Shown: positions 1 to 5,557 of the stretch, piece after piece
How the letters are laid out: every line of letters starts with the position of its first letter
Numbering within the stretch: the first letter of the stretch is position 1
Assembly: GCA_009926815.1 (NCBI GenBank)
Contig: RFOC01000076.1
Coordinates: forward strand, 1 to 8,747
Reading direction: 5' to 3'
Origin: Planctomycetota bacterium
GTDB taxonomy: Bacteria > Planctomycetota > Phycisphaerae > Phycisphaerales > SM1A02
DNA: 8,747 nt
Notes under the pieces: generated by a model
The model's input: only the letters and a program-made list of their open reading frames with translations
The model's database searches: none
Told to the model about the DNA's origin: nothing
Position numbers and translations under genes: made by a program

Positions 1-67
1 TAGCTCAGCTGGATAGAGCACCGGTTTCCTAAACTGGAGGTCGCGCGTTCGAATCGCGCGCGGGGCG
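1..67 (+). tRNA. tRNA-Arg (anticodon CCT), 5' end cut by the window edge
   Basis: The window opens at the TA that follows the acceptor stem, so the seven 5' acceptor bases are missing. The D stem pairs 3-6 with 16-19. The anticodon stem pairs 21-25 with 33-37 and includes one G-T pair. The loop at 26-32 puts CCT at 28-30, which reads AGG arginine codons. The T stem pairs 43-47 with 55-59 around a standard TTCGAAT loop. The 3' acceptor strand is 60-66 and the discriminator base is G67. CCA is not encoded, because TTC follows, so it must be added after transcription. The missing 5' strand should read GCCCCGC if the stem is perfect. Confidence 0.93.
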
Positions 68-78
68 TTCAGGCAGGC

Positions 79-99
79 GCCCGCGACTCAGGCGCGGGC
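79..99. terminator. GC hairpin between the convergent tRNA and mscS-like gene (possible terminator)
   Basis: Bases 79-85 (GCCCGCG) pair perfectly with 93-99 (CGCGGGC) around a 7-base loop. The hairpin lies 12 bases past the tRNA and covers the last codons and the stop of the minus-strand channel gene. There is no T tract on either side, so intrinsic termination is uncertain. It may simply be GC-rich coding sequence. Confidence 0.25.
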
Positions 100-1805
100 C
101 CGCAGCGGCAGACCCAACTCGTGGGCCGCCTGCAGCAGGGCGCGATTCAGGCCATCGAAGGTCACCCAGGTGGGCGTGTCGCGCTTCTCCAGGAGCGCGG
201 CGACCGTGAACTCGATGCCGTAGGCCCCGATGGTCGCGACGCCCGTCTCCACGCTCGCGGGCCGGACCGCAGGCGACTCTCGCAGGATGGCCTTCGCACG
301 CTCGCCAAAGGCCTGCAGCCGGGCCGGATCCGCCTCGAAGGCGATCGGGAACACGGCCTTGAATTCCTTCAGGGCATTGCCGGAGTGCGCATCGATCTTG
401 GTGCCGGCCATGGTGGCGTTGGGCACCAGCAGGCGGGTCTCCAGCTTGGTGCGAAGCGTGGTCGTGCGGAAACCCACGTGCTCGACCTTGCCCTGCACCC
501 CCTCGAAACTCAGCGTGTCGCCCACACCGAAGTTGCGCTCGGCGGCCAGCACGATGGAGCTGAAGAAGTTGCGAAGGGGCTCCTGGAGCGCCAGCGCAAA
601 CGCGATGCCGCCGATGCCCAGGCCCGCCAGCAGGCGGTTCGGGGCTCCTGGAGCGCCAGCGCAAACGCGATGCCGCCGATGCCCAGGCCCGCCAGCAGGC
701 GGTTCACGGAATTCTCGGCACCGAGGATGCTCACGATCCACACCGCGGCGCCCGTGAGCACGAGAATCTTGGCCAGCCGCACCCGAATGATGATCAGCAG
801 GTCATCGAGCGCCCGCACCGAGGCCTGATCCCGCTCGCGAGCGTGCGCCCACGCCCCGGCGAAGTCCGCCAGCTGCATGGCCAGCCGGGTCACCAGGGCC
901 ACGTTCATCACCTGCACCGCCAGCAGCACCACATCCAGCGCGTTCAGCGGCAGGCCCAGCAGCAGCACCATCCAGCCCGCCGATTGCAGCGCCACGGTCC
1001 AGCTTGCGGCCCGCGTGCATCGCCCGATCACCGCCGTCCATTCGCCGCCCACCGCGCCGCGCCCGGCCAGTCGCCGCAGCAACGCGTGGATCGGAACCTC
1101 CACGATCAGCATGAGCAGCCACGCCAGAAGCACCACGATCGGCAAGCCGAGCCACTGGTACAGCTCCAGCCCCATCGCCGGCCGCTTCAACGATTCGGGC
1201 AGCGAGACCCAGAGGGCAACCTCGGGCGAACGCCATTGCAGCACGTCGATGGATCGCCTGGCCTCGCCCAGCGAGGCGAGCGAGGGGTTCACCGGATCAC
1301 CCCGCATGACATGCCGGAAGATGCCGGGCATCGCCTCGACGGTGCGGCTGGCGAACTGCCAGAGCCGCTCGCCACCCGCATGCGACCGGCGACGCACGGT
1401 GATGTCGCCCACCTCGGTGCTGGCCAGGGTGAGATTGTCCTCCCTCGGCTGCTCCTCCAGGGCCACGGGCGGAAGCCGCTCAAGCGCCAGCGCCAGCTGC
1501 AGCGCGAATCGCTCGCCGATCTCCGCCCGCACCCCCGGTGGAATGCTGCTCAGATCCATGCATCGCATCGCGGCATCGGTGTCGCCCCGCTGCATCGATT
1601 GCTCGAAGTGCCGGAGCACCGAGAGCGGCGTCGGATAGCCCAGCGCCTCGACCGGTTCGGGTGAATCGACGGGCTGGCCTCCGGTGGACGGTGCATCAGC
1701 CCCGGAGGCAGGCGTGGCCAGGATGGCGATCAGGGCGGCAAGCCACACCGACGCCATGGCGACACCGACGTCCCGCCGCCTGCTCCGCATGGCCGCGCGG
1801 CCCAC
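88..1805 (-). pseudogene. MscS-family mechanosensitive ion channel, frameshifted by a 65-bp tandem duplication
   Basis: MscS-family proteins open when the inner membrane is stretched and release solutes during hypo-osmotic shock. The N-terminal part (GTG at 1805) carries a signal-peptide-like segment (about residues 16-35), a periplasmic domain of about 180 residues and membrane spans near 218-236, 268-284, 290-308 and 345-362. The pore helix follows at about 367-386 (AGLGIGGIAFALALQEP). An exact repeat of 576-640 at 641-705 then shifts the frame: after residue 388 there are 43 unrelated residues and a stop at 510-512. The rest of the family core (LRNFFSS, ERNFGVGDTLSFEGVQGKVE, RLLVPNATM) continues in another frame from about 641 down to TGA at 88-90. 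Removing one 65-bp copy leaves 1653 bp, exactly 551 codons, restoring a 550-residue protein. The GTG start is preferred because AAGGA lies 10 bases upstream, overlapping the end of the preceding small gene; ATG at 1790 is an alternative. Two partial proteins would be predicted if the sequence is correct. An assembly error is also possible. Confidence 0.88.
576..705. repeat. Perfect 65-bp tandem duplication (576-640 and 641-705)
   Basis: The two adjacent 65-base copies are identical at every position. The bases just outside differ (A575 against C640, A706 against G641), so the unit is exactly 65 bp with no flanking microhomology. Because 65 is not a multiple of three, the duplication shifts the reading frame of the MscS-like gene in its conserved pore helix. 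Confidence 0.97.
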
Positions 1806-1811
1806 GGACCG

Positions 1812-1952
1812 TCAGTCCTTAGGCTCTGGCTCGAGGTTCGCCAGGTAACGGCCACCCTTGGCGCGGTCCGAACGCTCCTGGACGAAGTAGGCGATGCACC
1901 AGGCGGCCAGCAGCACGACCCAGGCCAGATTCACGAGAAGCACGGGGAGCAT
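1812..1952 (-). CDS. Small single-span membrane protein, 46 residues, coupled to the MscS-like gene
   Basis: I do not recognise a named family. The ATG at 1952 opens a 46-codon frame that begins with a hydrophobic segment (residues 2-24, MLPVLLVNLAWVVLLAAWC...) and continues into a charged tail (QERSDRAKGG...LEPEPKD). The likely product is a small inner-membrane protein with a cytoplasmic or periplasmic hydrophilic tail. It ends 6 bases before the GTG of the MscS-like gene, and its last codons carry the AAGGA that probably serves that gene, which suggests translational coupling in one operon. The frame stays open further upstream, but that extension is arginine/glutamine-rich and overlaps the divergent gene at 2007, so the short version is preferred. 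No strong SD precedes its ATG. A role alongside the channel is inference from position only. Confidence 0.6.
   Translation of the reverse strand: MLPVLLVNLAWVVLLAAWCIAYFVQERSDRAKGGRYLANLEPEPKD
1816..1820 (-). promoter_or_regulatory. SD sequence AAGGA for the MscS-like gene
   Basis: On the minus strand AAGGA occurs 10 bases before the GTG at 1805 and overlaps the final codons of the 46-residue gene. It favours GTG at 1805 over ATG at 1790, which has only GC-rich sequence before it. The spacing is slightly long, so this is moderate evidence. Confidence 0.45.
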
Positions 1953-2006
1953 GGGGGCGAAGTGTAGCCTGTTCAGGGTTCGCTCTCCACGCTTGCGGCG
2001 ATCCCC
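1953..2006. promoter_or_regulatory. Short divergent intergenic region, probable promoter area
   Basis: These 54 bases separate the start codons of two divergent units, the small membrane protein plus channel (minus) and the zinc-ribbon protein plus trmL (plus). Promoters for both should lie here or overlap the coding ends. I could not identify convincing -35 or -10 boxes or an operator, so the assignment rests on position alone. Confidence 0.3.
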
Positions 2007-2966
2007 ATGACCCCTCCCGTTCTGCTGCTGGTGCTGGGCGCGCTCGCCATGGCCACCGCGTGCCTGCTGGCGGTCCAGGCGCTTCGTATCAGGGCGCGAA
2101 GGCATCGCCGACTCTGCCCACGCTGCGCGTTCGACCTCCGCGCCATGGCGGACTCGGGTGGTCCTTGCCCTGAGTGCGGGACGCCGATTCCGGATCCTTC
2201 GCGTCTGCCGCCCCTCGCGTGGAGATGGCGATGGCGCATGAGTCTGGCGTGCATGCTGGCCGCCGTGGGCGCGCTTGCCGCGCTGCACAGTCAGGGACCC
2301 AGGCACGCCAGGCTCTGCATGTGGCTCGCGTTTCGCGGCAACGCCGCGGTGCTCGCCTGGCTGATGCCCACCCAGCCACGGATCGCGGCCGCGGAGATGG
2401 TCCGTCGTCTCGAGGCCGGTCCGCCCGACCCCTCGGCTGCACGCGTGTTCCAGGAGGCCGCACTGCTGGACCTGGATCGCGGCGCCGCCACCGGACTCTC
2501 CTCGCCTGGCGCCTCGGTCATGCGGACGCTGCGAAGCACGGGCGCCATTCCACCCGATGCCCTGGGTGACCTGCTGGATCGTTGCCTGCCACCGCCGGCG
2601 GTCTCGTCGCCCGGCGGTTTCCGCGCTTCAGGATCCACGGTCACGCTGGTCGCGGGGCTTCGGGCCACGTCCCGGGCCCTCTGGATCGGGCCCGATGAAC
2701 TGCACGTGCAGGTGGAGTCCGCCCGGATCCAGGGCCCCGGCGGAGGCTGGATCTCCCTGGACCGTCGCTCACCCGATCGCACGGACACGCGGACCAGGCA
2801 TTCCGGCGGCGTGTTCGTGGTGCCCGACGCCCCGGGCACATGGAAGGGCGAGTTGACCGTTCGGCTGGAACAGGTGCCCCTTGGCGCGCGACCCTTCCGG
2901 CGAACCGAGCAGGTCCCCTTTACCCTGACGGTGGAGCCCCGACCGGGCCCCTTCAGGAACCCGTGA
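2007..2966 (+). CDS. Membrane-anchored zinc-ribbon protein of unknown function
   Basis: The 319-residue product has a hydrophobic segment at about 4-25, a basic stretch (RIRARRHRR) and a four-cysteine zinc ribbon: C37-P-R-C40 and C54-P-E-C57, with FDLR after the first pair. A second membrane span follows at about 78-94. The remaining 220 or so residues have no catalytic motif I recognise. Residues 190-319 alternate short hydrophobic runs and end in strand-like segments (GELTVRLEQVPLG, VPFTLTVEP), which suggests a beta-rich domain. By the positive-inside rule the zinc ribbon between the two spans is probably cytoplasmic and the C-terminal part probably outside, but both are inference. Similar ribbons (CPxCxYDLRG...CPECG) are common in planctomycete membrane proteins. 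ATG at 2007 places the hydrophobic segment at the N-terminus; its SD is weak. The stop overlaps the trmL start by 4 bases. Confidence 0.75.
   Translation: MTPPVLLLVLGALAMATACLLAVQALRIRARRHRRLCPRCAFDLRAMADSGGPCPECGTPIPDPSRLPPLAWRWRWRMSLACMLAAVGALAALHSQGPRHARLCMWLAFRGNAAVLAWLMPTQPRIAAAEMVRRLEAGPPDPSAARVFQEAALLDLDRGAATGLSSPGASVMRTLRSTGAIPPDALGDLLDRCLPPPAVSSPGGFRASGSTVTLVAGLRATSRALWIGPDELHVQVESARIQGPGGGWISLDRRSPDRTDTRTRHSGGVFVVPDAPGTWKGELTVRLEQVPLGARPFRRTEQVPFTLTVEPRPGPFRNP
2955..2958 (+). promoter_or_regulatory. SD sequence AGGA for trmL
   Basis: AGGA lies 4 bases before the GTG at 2963, inside the end of the zinc-ribbon gene. It supports the GTG start that overlaps the upstream stop as GTGA. 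No other start codon near the conserved N-terminus fits the family. Confidence 0.5.
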
Positions 2967-3484
2967 GCGAACCCGCCCTGCATGTGGTGCTGCTGCACCC
3001 GCTGATTCCCAACAACACCGGCAACATCGGCCGGACGGTGGCGGTCACGGGCTGTCGGCTGCACATCATCCACCCGATCGCCTTCGACATGAGCGAGAAG
3101 GCACGCCGTCGCGCGGGCCTGGACTACTGGCATCTGGTGGACTGTCGCGAGCATGCCAGCTGGCAGGCCTTCCTGGAGCGTGAGCGACCACGACGCGCCT
3201 GGCTGTTCACCACGCGCGGCAGCCGCCCGCACTGGGAGGCCACCTTCGAGCCGGGCGACCACCTGCTGTTCGGCAACGAGACCCATGGCGCCCCGCAGGA
3301 GGTGCACGACTGGCTCACGGCCCATCAGGGCGAGGGCCACGCGCTTCGCCAGCCCATGCGCGACCATCCGGACTGCCGAAGCCTGAACCTGGCCACGTCG
3401 GTGGCGTGCGGCGTCTACGAGGGGCTCCGCCAGCTGGTGACCGGGGGAAAGATCGCCTCCCTGCCCGAGGTCGGGAACCCGTAG
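2963..3484 (+). CDS. trmL: TrmL, tRNA (cytidine/uridine-34) 2'-O-methyltransferase, SPOUT family
   Basis: TrmL uses S-adenosylmethionine to methylate the ribose of wobble nucleotide 34 in certain leucine tRNAs, stabilising decoding. The 173-residue product has the whole family pattern: an N-terminal strand with IPNNTGNIGR (15-24), CRLHIIHPIAF (31-41) and RRAGLDYWH (49-57), the cofactor-knot motif LLFGNETHG (101-109), and the C-terminal knot motif RSLNLATSVACGVYE (139-153). It is slightly longer than the E. coli enzyme (about 157 residues) because of a short C-terminal tail. The start is GTG at 2963, preceded by AGGA; an upstream in-frame extension into the zinc-ribbon gene shows no family similarity. 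The 4-base GTGA overlap with the preceding gene implies translational coupling. No functional link to the zinc-ribbon protein is evident. The exact tRNA substrates in this organism are inferred from the family. Confidence 0.93.
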   Translation: MSEPALHVVLLHPLIPNNTGNIGRTVAVTGCRLHIIHPIAFDMSEKARRRAGLDYWHLVDCREHASWQAFLERERPRRAWLFTTRGSRPHWEATFEPGDHLLFGNETHGAPQEVHDWLTAHQGEGHALRQPMRDHPDCRSLNLATSVACGVYEGLRQLVTGGKIASLPEVGNP

Positions 3485-3535
3485 GATGCCCGCTTCGGAT
3501 CGCTTCCGGACCCCTTCCCAAAGGTTTCCACTCCC

Positions 3536-4567
3536 ATGCATCACGCCAACCGTCGCGGCTTCACCCTGGTCGAGCTCCTGGTCACCATCGGCATCATCGC
3601 CCTGCTCGTGGGCATCCTGCTGCCGGCGCTGGGCAAGGTGCAGGAACGGGCCAAGGCCACGCAGACCTCGGGACTGATGCAGGAGTTCGCCAAGGCCTGC
3701 GACAGTTTCGTGCAGGAGTTCGGCCGTTACCCCGGCCTGGTGCCCGAGGACATCCTGGCCGCGGATCCCAAGTTCAGCAGCACCGAGAACGCGGTGCTGG
3801 AACTCATGGGTGGTGGCGTCCGCAAGAGCGAGATGGACACCGCGGCGTACGACGCGCTGACCACCGCCAACGGCTGGGAGGTGGTGTCCTTCAACATCCC
3901 GGGCGCCCAGGCGCCCAACAACACCTACGAGATCAAGATCAACCCTGGCAAGGTCGGCGAGGGGCCGATCATCAACGGCAAGCGCTATCCACCGTTCTTC
4001 GCTCCCAAGGCCAGCGACCTGCAGCCGGTGAAGGGGGCCGAATACGGCGCCAAGAACTACGAGATTCCAGGCCTGATCGACGCGTGGGGCAATCCCCTGC
4101 TGTACATCCGGTCCGTCCGGGCCACCGGCCCGCTGGCGGGCAGCAACAAGGACCGTGCCCAGTTCATCGTGGTCAACGACGGCGACACGGGCTTCGGCGG
4201 CCTCACGCCCTATCTGACCAGCACCGGCCTGGGACAGCTCAGCGTGAACCAGACGCAGTCCGGCGCCGCGGGCGGACCCTTCTCCATCCTGGACCAGACG
4301 GACGCCCTGCGGAAGAAGCGCACCTTTGCGCAGTTCCTCCGCCACCCCGGATTCGGCGATGCCGACAAGCCCCTGCAGGCCACGCCCCGCGGCAAGTTCC
4401 TGGTGATCAGCGCCGGCAAGGATGGCATCTTCTTCAGCACCCAGGACGGTCCGGGCAACCGGCGGAGCCCGGTCACCGACGTGACCACGGCCTCGAACAT
4501 CACGTCGATGGGCGGCCTGGGATCGCTGGACAACTACGACGACATCCGCGTGTTCGGCGGCGGCTGA
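3536..4567 (+). CDS. Type II secretion GspG-like pseudopilin (prepilin with N-terminal methylation signal)
   Basis: The 343-residue product begins with a prepilin leader: a short basic segment and the cleavage site RRG|FTLVELL between G8 and F9, with glutamate at mature position 5 (E13). The hydrophobic helix follows (FTLVELLVTIGIIALLVGIL). Prepilin peptidase would cut and N-methylate it before assembly into a pilus-like fibre across the periplasm. Further GspG-like features are FGRYPG (62-67), DAWGNPLLYIR (182-192), an ISAGKDG segment (291-297) and the C-terminal YDDIRVFGGG (334-343), which resembles the calcium-site tail of GspG. It is more than twice the usual GspG length (about 140), with the extra sequence between the helix and the tail. 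No other secretion or pilus gene is in view; planctomycetes often carry many stand-alone pseudopilins of this kind, so it may have a surface or secretion role not tied to a nearby operon. ATG at 3536 gives the correct short leader; AAAGG lies 11 bases upstream, a weak SD. Confidence 0.85.
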   Translation: MHHANRRGFTLVELLVTIGIIALLVGILLPALGKVQERAKATQTSGLMQEFAKACDSFVQEFGRYPGLVPEDILAADPKFSSTENAVLELMGGGVRKSEMDTAAYDALTTANGWEVVSFNIPGAQAPNNTYEIKINPGKVGEGPIINGKRYPPFFAPKASDLQPVKGAEYGAKNYEIPGLIDAWGNPLLYIRSVRATGPLAGSNKDRAQFIVVNDGDTGFGGLTPYLTSTGLGQLSVNQTQSGAAGGPFSILDQTDALRKKRTFAQFLRHPGFGDADKPLQATPRGKFLVISAGKDGIFFSTQDGPGNRRSPVTDVTTASNITSMGGLGSLDNYDDIRVFGGG

Positions 4568-4594
4568 GCCGACCGGATCGCGCAACGCCCCAAC

Positions 4595-4629
4595 GCGAAG
4601 CGGCCGCCCCCAGGGGCGGCCGCGTTCGC
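4595..4629. terminator. Strong bidirectional hairpin terminator between convergent genes
   Basis: GCGGCCGCCC (4600-4609) pairs with GGGCGGCCGC (4614-4623) around a 4-base loop. The stem extends outward through 4595-4599 (GCGAA) pairing with 4625-4629 (TTCGC) after a one-base bulge at 4624. It sits between the stop of the pseudopilin gene (4567) and the stop of the LTxxQ protein gene (4653), so it could end transcription in both directions. T tracts are weak on both sides (CTTGATG on plus), so efficiency is uncertain. Confidence 0.65.
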
Positions 4630-4652
4630 TTGATGCGTGCGTCGTTCGAGAG

Positions 4653-5399
4653 TCACTCGTCCATCGGGGGCGGCGGCGGGTTGCCGTCGCCGTCGTGTGG
4701 CGGAGGAGGAGGCGGAGGCGCATCCTTGCCGCCCTTGCCACCCTTGCCACCGCGGGGGCCCTTGCCGGGTCCACCCTCGCCGGGGCCGCCCTCGCGGTTG
4801 CCCCGACGCTCCCTCGCCTTGGCCTCGTTCTCGGCCAGCTTCTTCTTGAAGGTGTCCTGCTGCTCGGGCGTGAGCATGCCGAAGATCCGCTGCTGGCTCT
4901 CCTCCATCTTGGGACGCGTCTCGTTGAGCTTCTGCATCTCCTCGAAGGTGGCCTTGTCGGGCTGGCCGCCGTTCTCGCGGGCCTCTCGCATCTGGCCCAT
5001 GAGCTCGCGCAGCCGCTTGCCGTTGGCCTCCTGCCACTTGGTCATCTGCGCCTTGAAGGCGTCACGCTCCTTCTCGATGCCGGACCACTGGTCGGCCGGC
5101 ATGGAATCCTTCATGCCTTCCAGGGTGCGCATCCACAACGCGCCCTCCATCATGCGGCCCCGCATCTCGCCGGGCGCGCCCTGACCGCGGCGGCCGGGCT
5201 TGCCCTGACCGCCGAACTCGCCATCGCCCTCGCGGGAACCCGGCGGCACCGGAGGTCCTCCCAGATCGCCGCCCTTGCCCGGCGGCGGTGGCGGCGGTGC
5301 GCCAGCGCCCTGTGAGAAGGCTGGAGAGACGAGCAGGCCGATGCCGAACATCGCGGCGACGGCCATGCAACGGGCGGACTTCGTGGTGACTGGACGCAT
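4653..5399 (-). CDS. Exported proline/glycine-rich protein with an LTxxQ motif (Spy/CpxP-like)
   Basis: The 248-residue product has a signal peptide (basic start, hydrophobic 12-26, likely cleavage after AFS29). A flexible Pro/Gly-rich region follows (about 30-80, with a run of six prolines). The core at about 82-196 is rich in charged residues, methionine and glutamine and looks helical; it contains LTPEQQ at 176-181, resembling the LTxxQ motif of Spy and CpxP, periplasmic proteins that act as chaperones or stress sensors. The C-terminal tail (197-248) is again Gly/Lys/Pro-rich, with GGK repeats and two proline runs. The core is too divergent to name a family with certainty, and stress-related chaperone activity is only a suggestion. 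ATG at 5399 is preceded on the minus strand by AAAGGAAGGA, the best SD in the window. The gene is convergent with the pseudopilin gene and divergent from mrp, so it appears monocistronic. Confidence 0.75.
   Translation of the reverse strand: MRPVTTKSARCMAVAAMFGIGLLVSPAFSQGAGAPPPPPPGKGGDLGGPPVPPGSREGDGEFGGQGKPGRRGQGAPGEMRGRMMEGALWMRTLEGMKDSMPADQWSGIEKERDAFKAQMTKWQEANGKRLRELMGQMREARENGGQPDKATFEEMQKLNETRPKMEESQQRIFGMLTPEQQDTFKKKLAENEAKARERRGNREGGPGEGGPGKGPRGGKGGKGGKDAPPPPPPPHDGDGNPPPPPMDE
4725..4751 (-). repeat. Three tandem 9-bp units encoding Gly-Gly-Lys
   Basis: The plus strand reads CTTGCCGCC, CTTGCCACC, CTTGCCACC, three adjacent near-identical 9-bp units that encode Gly-Gly-Lys repeats in the C-terminal tail of the LTxxQ protein. 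Each unit keeps the frame, so gain or loss of a unit would lengthen or shorten the tail without breaking the gene. Confidence 0.85.
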
Positions 5400-5402
5400 G
5401 GG

Positions 5403-5412
5403 TCCTTCCTTT
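5403..5412 (-). promoter_or_regulatory. Strong SD AAAGGAAGGA for the LTxxQ protein gene
   Basis: On the minus strand two overlapping SD cores (AAGGA and AGGA) lie 7 and 3 bases before the ATG at 5399. They fix the start and suggest efficient translation, unlike the weak sites of most neighbouring genes. Confidence 0.7.
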
Positions 5413-5424
5413 CGATGCCGCCGA

Positions 5425-5492
5425 AACCCGACGCGGGTTCCGACCGGCGTTGGCGGGCCAACGGGAGCCGCGAAGGGCCTATTGCAGGGCCC
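5425..5492. other. Three short hairpins in the divergent region before mrp
   Basis: Three inverted repeats lie in the 158-bp gap between the LTxxQ gene and mrp: AACCCG/CGGGTT (5425-5430 with 5434-5439), CGTTGG/CCAACG (5448-5453 with 5458-5463), and GGGCC/GGCCC (5475-5479 with 5488-5492). They could be leader structures, operator sites or chance in GC-rich sequence. Promoters for both divergent genes should lie in this gap, but I could not place -35 or -10 boxes with confidence. Confidence 0.3.
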
Positions 5493-5557
5493 CCGGGGGA
5501 TTTCGGGGTTTCCACGGCAGGCGAAGGAAGGGACGGGCTTCTAGCATCCCCCCTCCC

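Noticed and set aside
1..67. tRNA as an attachment site for an integrated element
   Set aside because: No integrase gene and no second copy of the tRNA 3' end were seen; the adjacent gene is an ordinary chromosomal channel gene.
576..705. Two-copy repeat as a CRISPR or integration-site repeat
   Set aside because: The copies abut with no spacer, lie inside a conserved coding region, and no integrase, tRNA fragment or cas gene is near them.
88..741. A separate 217-codon gene starting with GTG at 741
   Set aside because: Only residues after about position 34 belong to the channel family; the first 34 come from reading the duplicated segment and flanking DNA in the wrong frame. It is better described as the 3' part of the broken MscS-like gene than as an independent gene.
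1953..2306. Upstream extension of the 46-residue membrane protein to a start at 2306
   Set aside because: The extension overlaps the divergent zinc-ribbon gene, is Arg/Gln/His-rich, and would bury the hydrophobic N-terminal segment in the middle of the protein.
2291..4774. A very long open frame (827 codons) on the minus strand
   Set aside because: It lies antisense to the zinc-ribbon gene, trmL and the pseudopilin gene, all of which have clear family motifs or prepilin features. Its translation is low-complexity and Arg/His/Gly-rich with no recognisable domain, as expected for the opposite strand of GC-rich genes.
3406..5184. A 592-codon open frame on the plus strand across the pseudopilin and LTxxQ genes
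   Set aside because: It reads the pseudopilin gene in another frame and then the complement of the LTxxQ gene; the product is proline/arginine-rich and without domains.
5450..5557. Longer Mrp start (TTG at 5450)
   Set aside because: The added 36 residues are Arg/Gly-rich with no similarity to the family, and they run through the intergenic hairpins. ATG at 5558 puts the DUF59 domain at the usual distance from the start.
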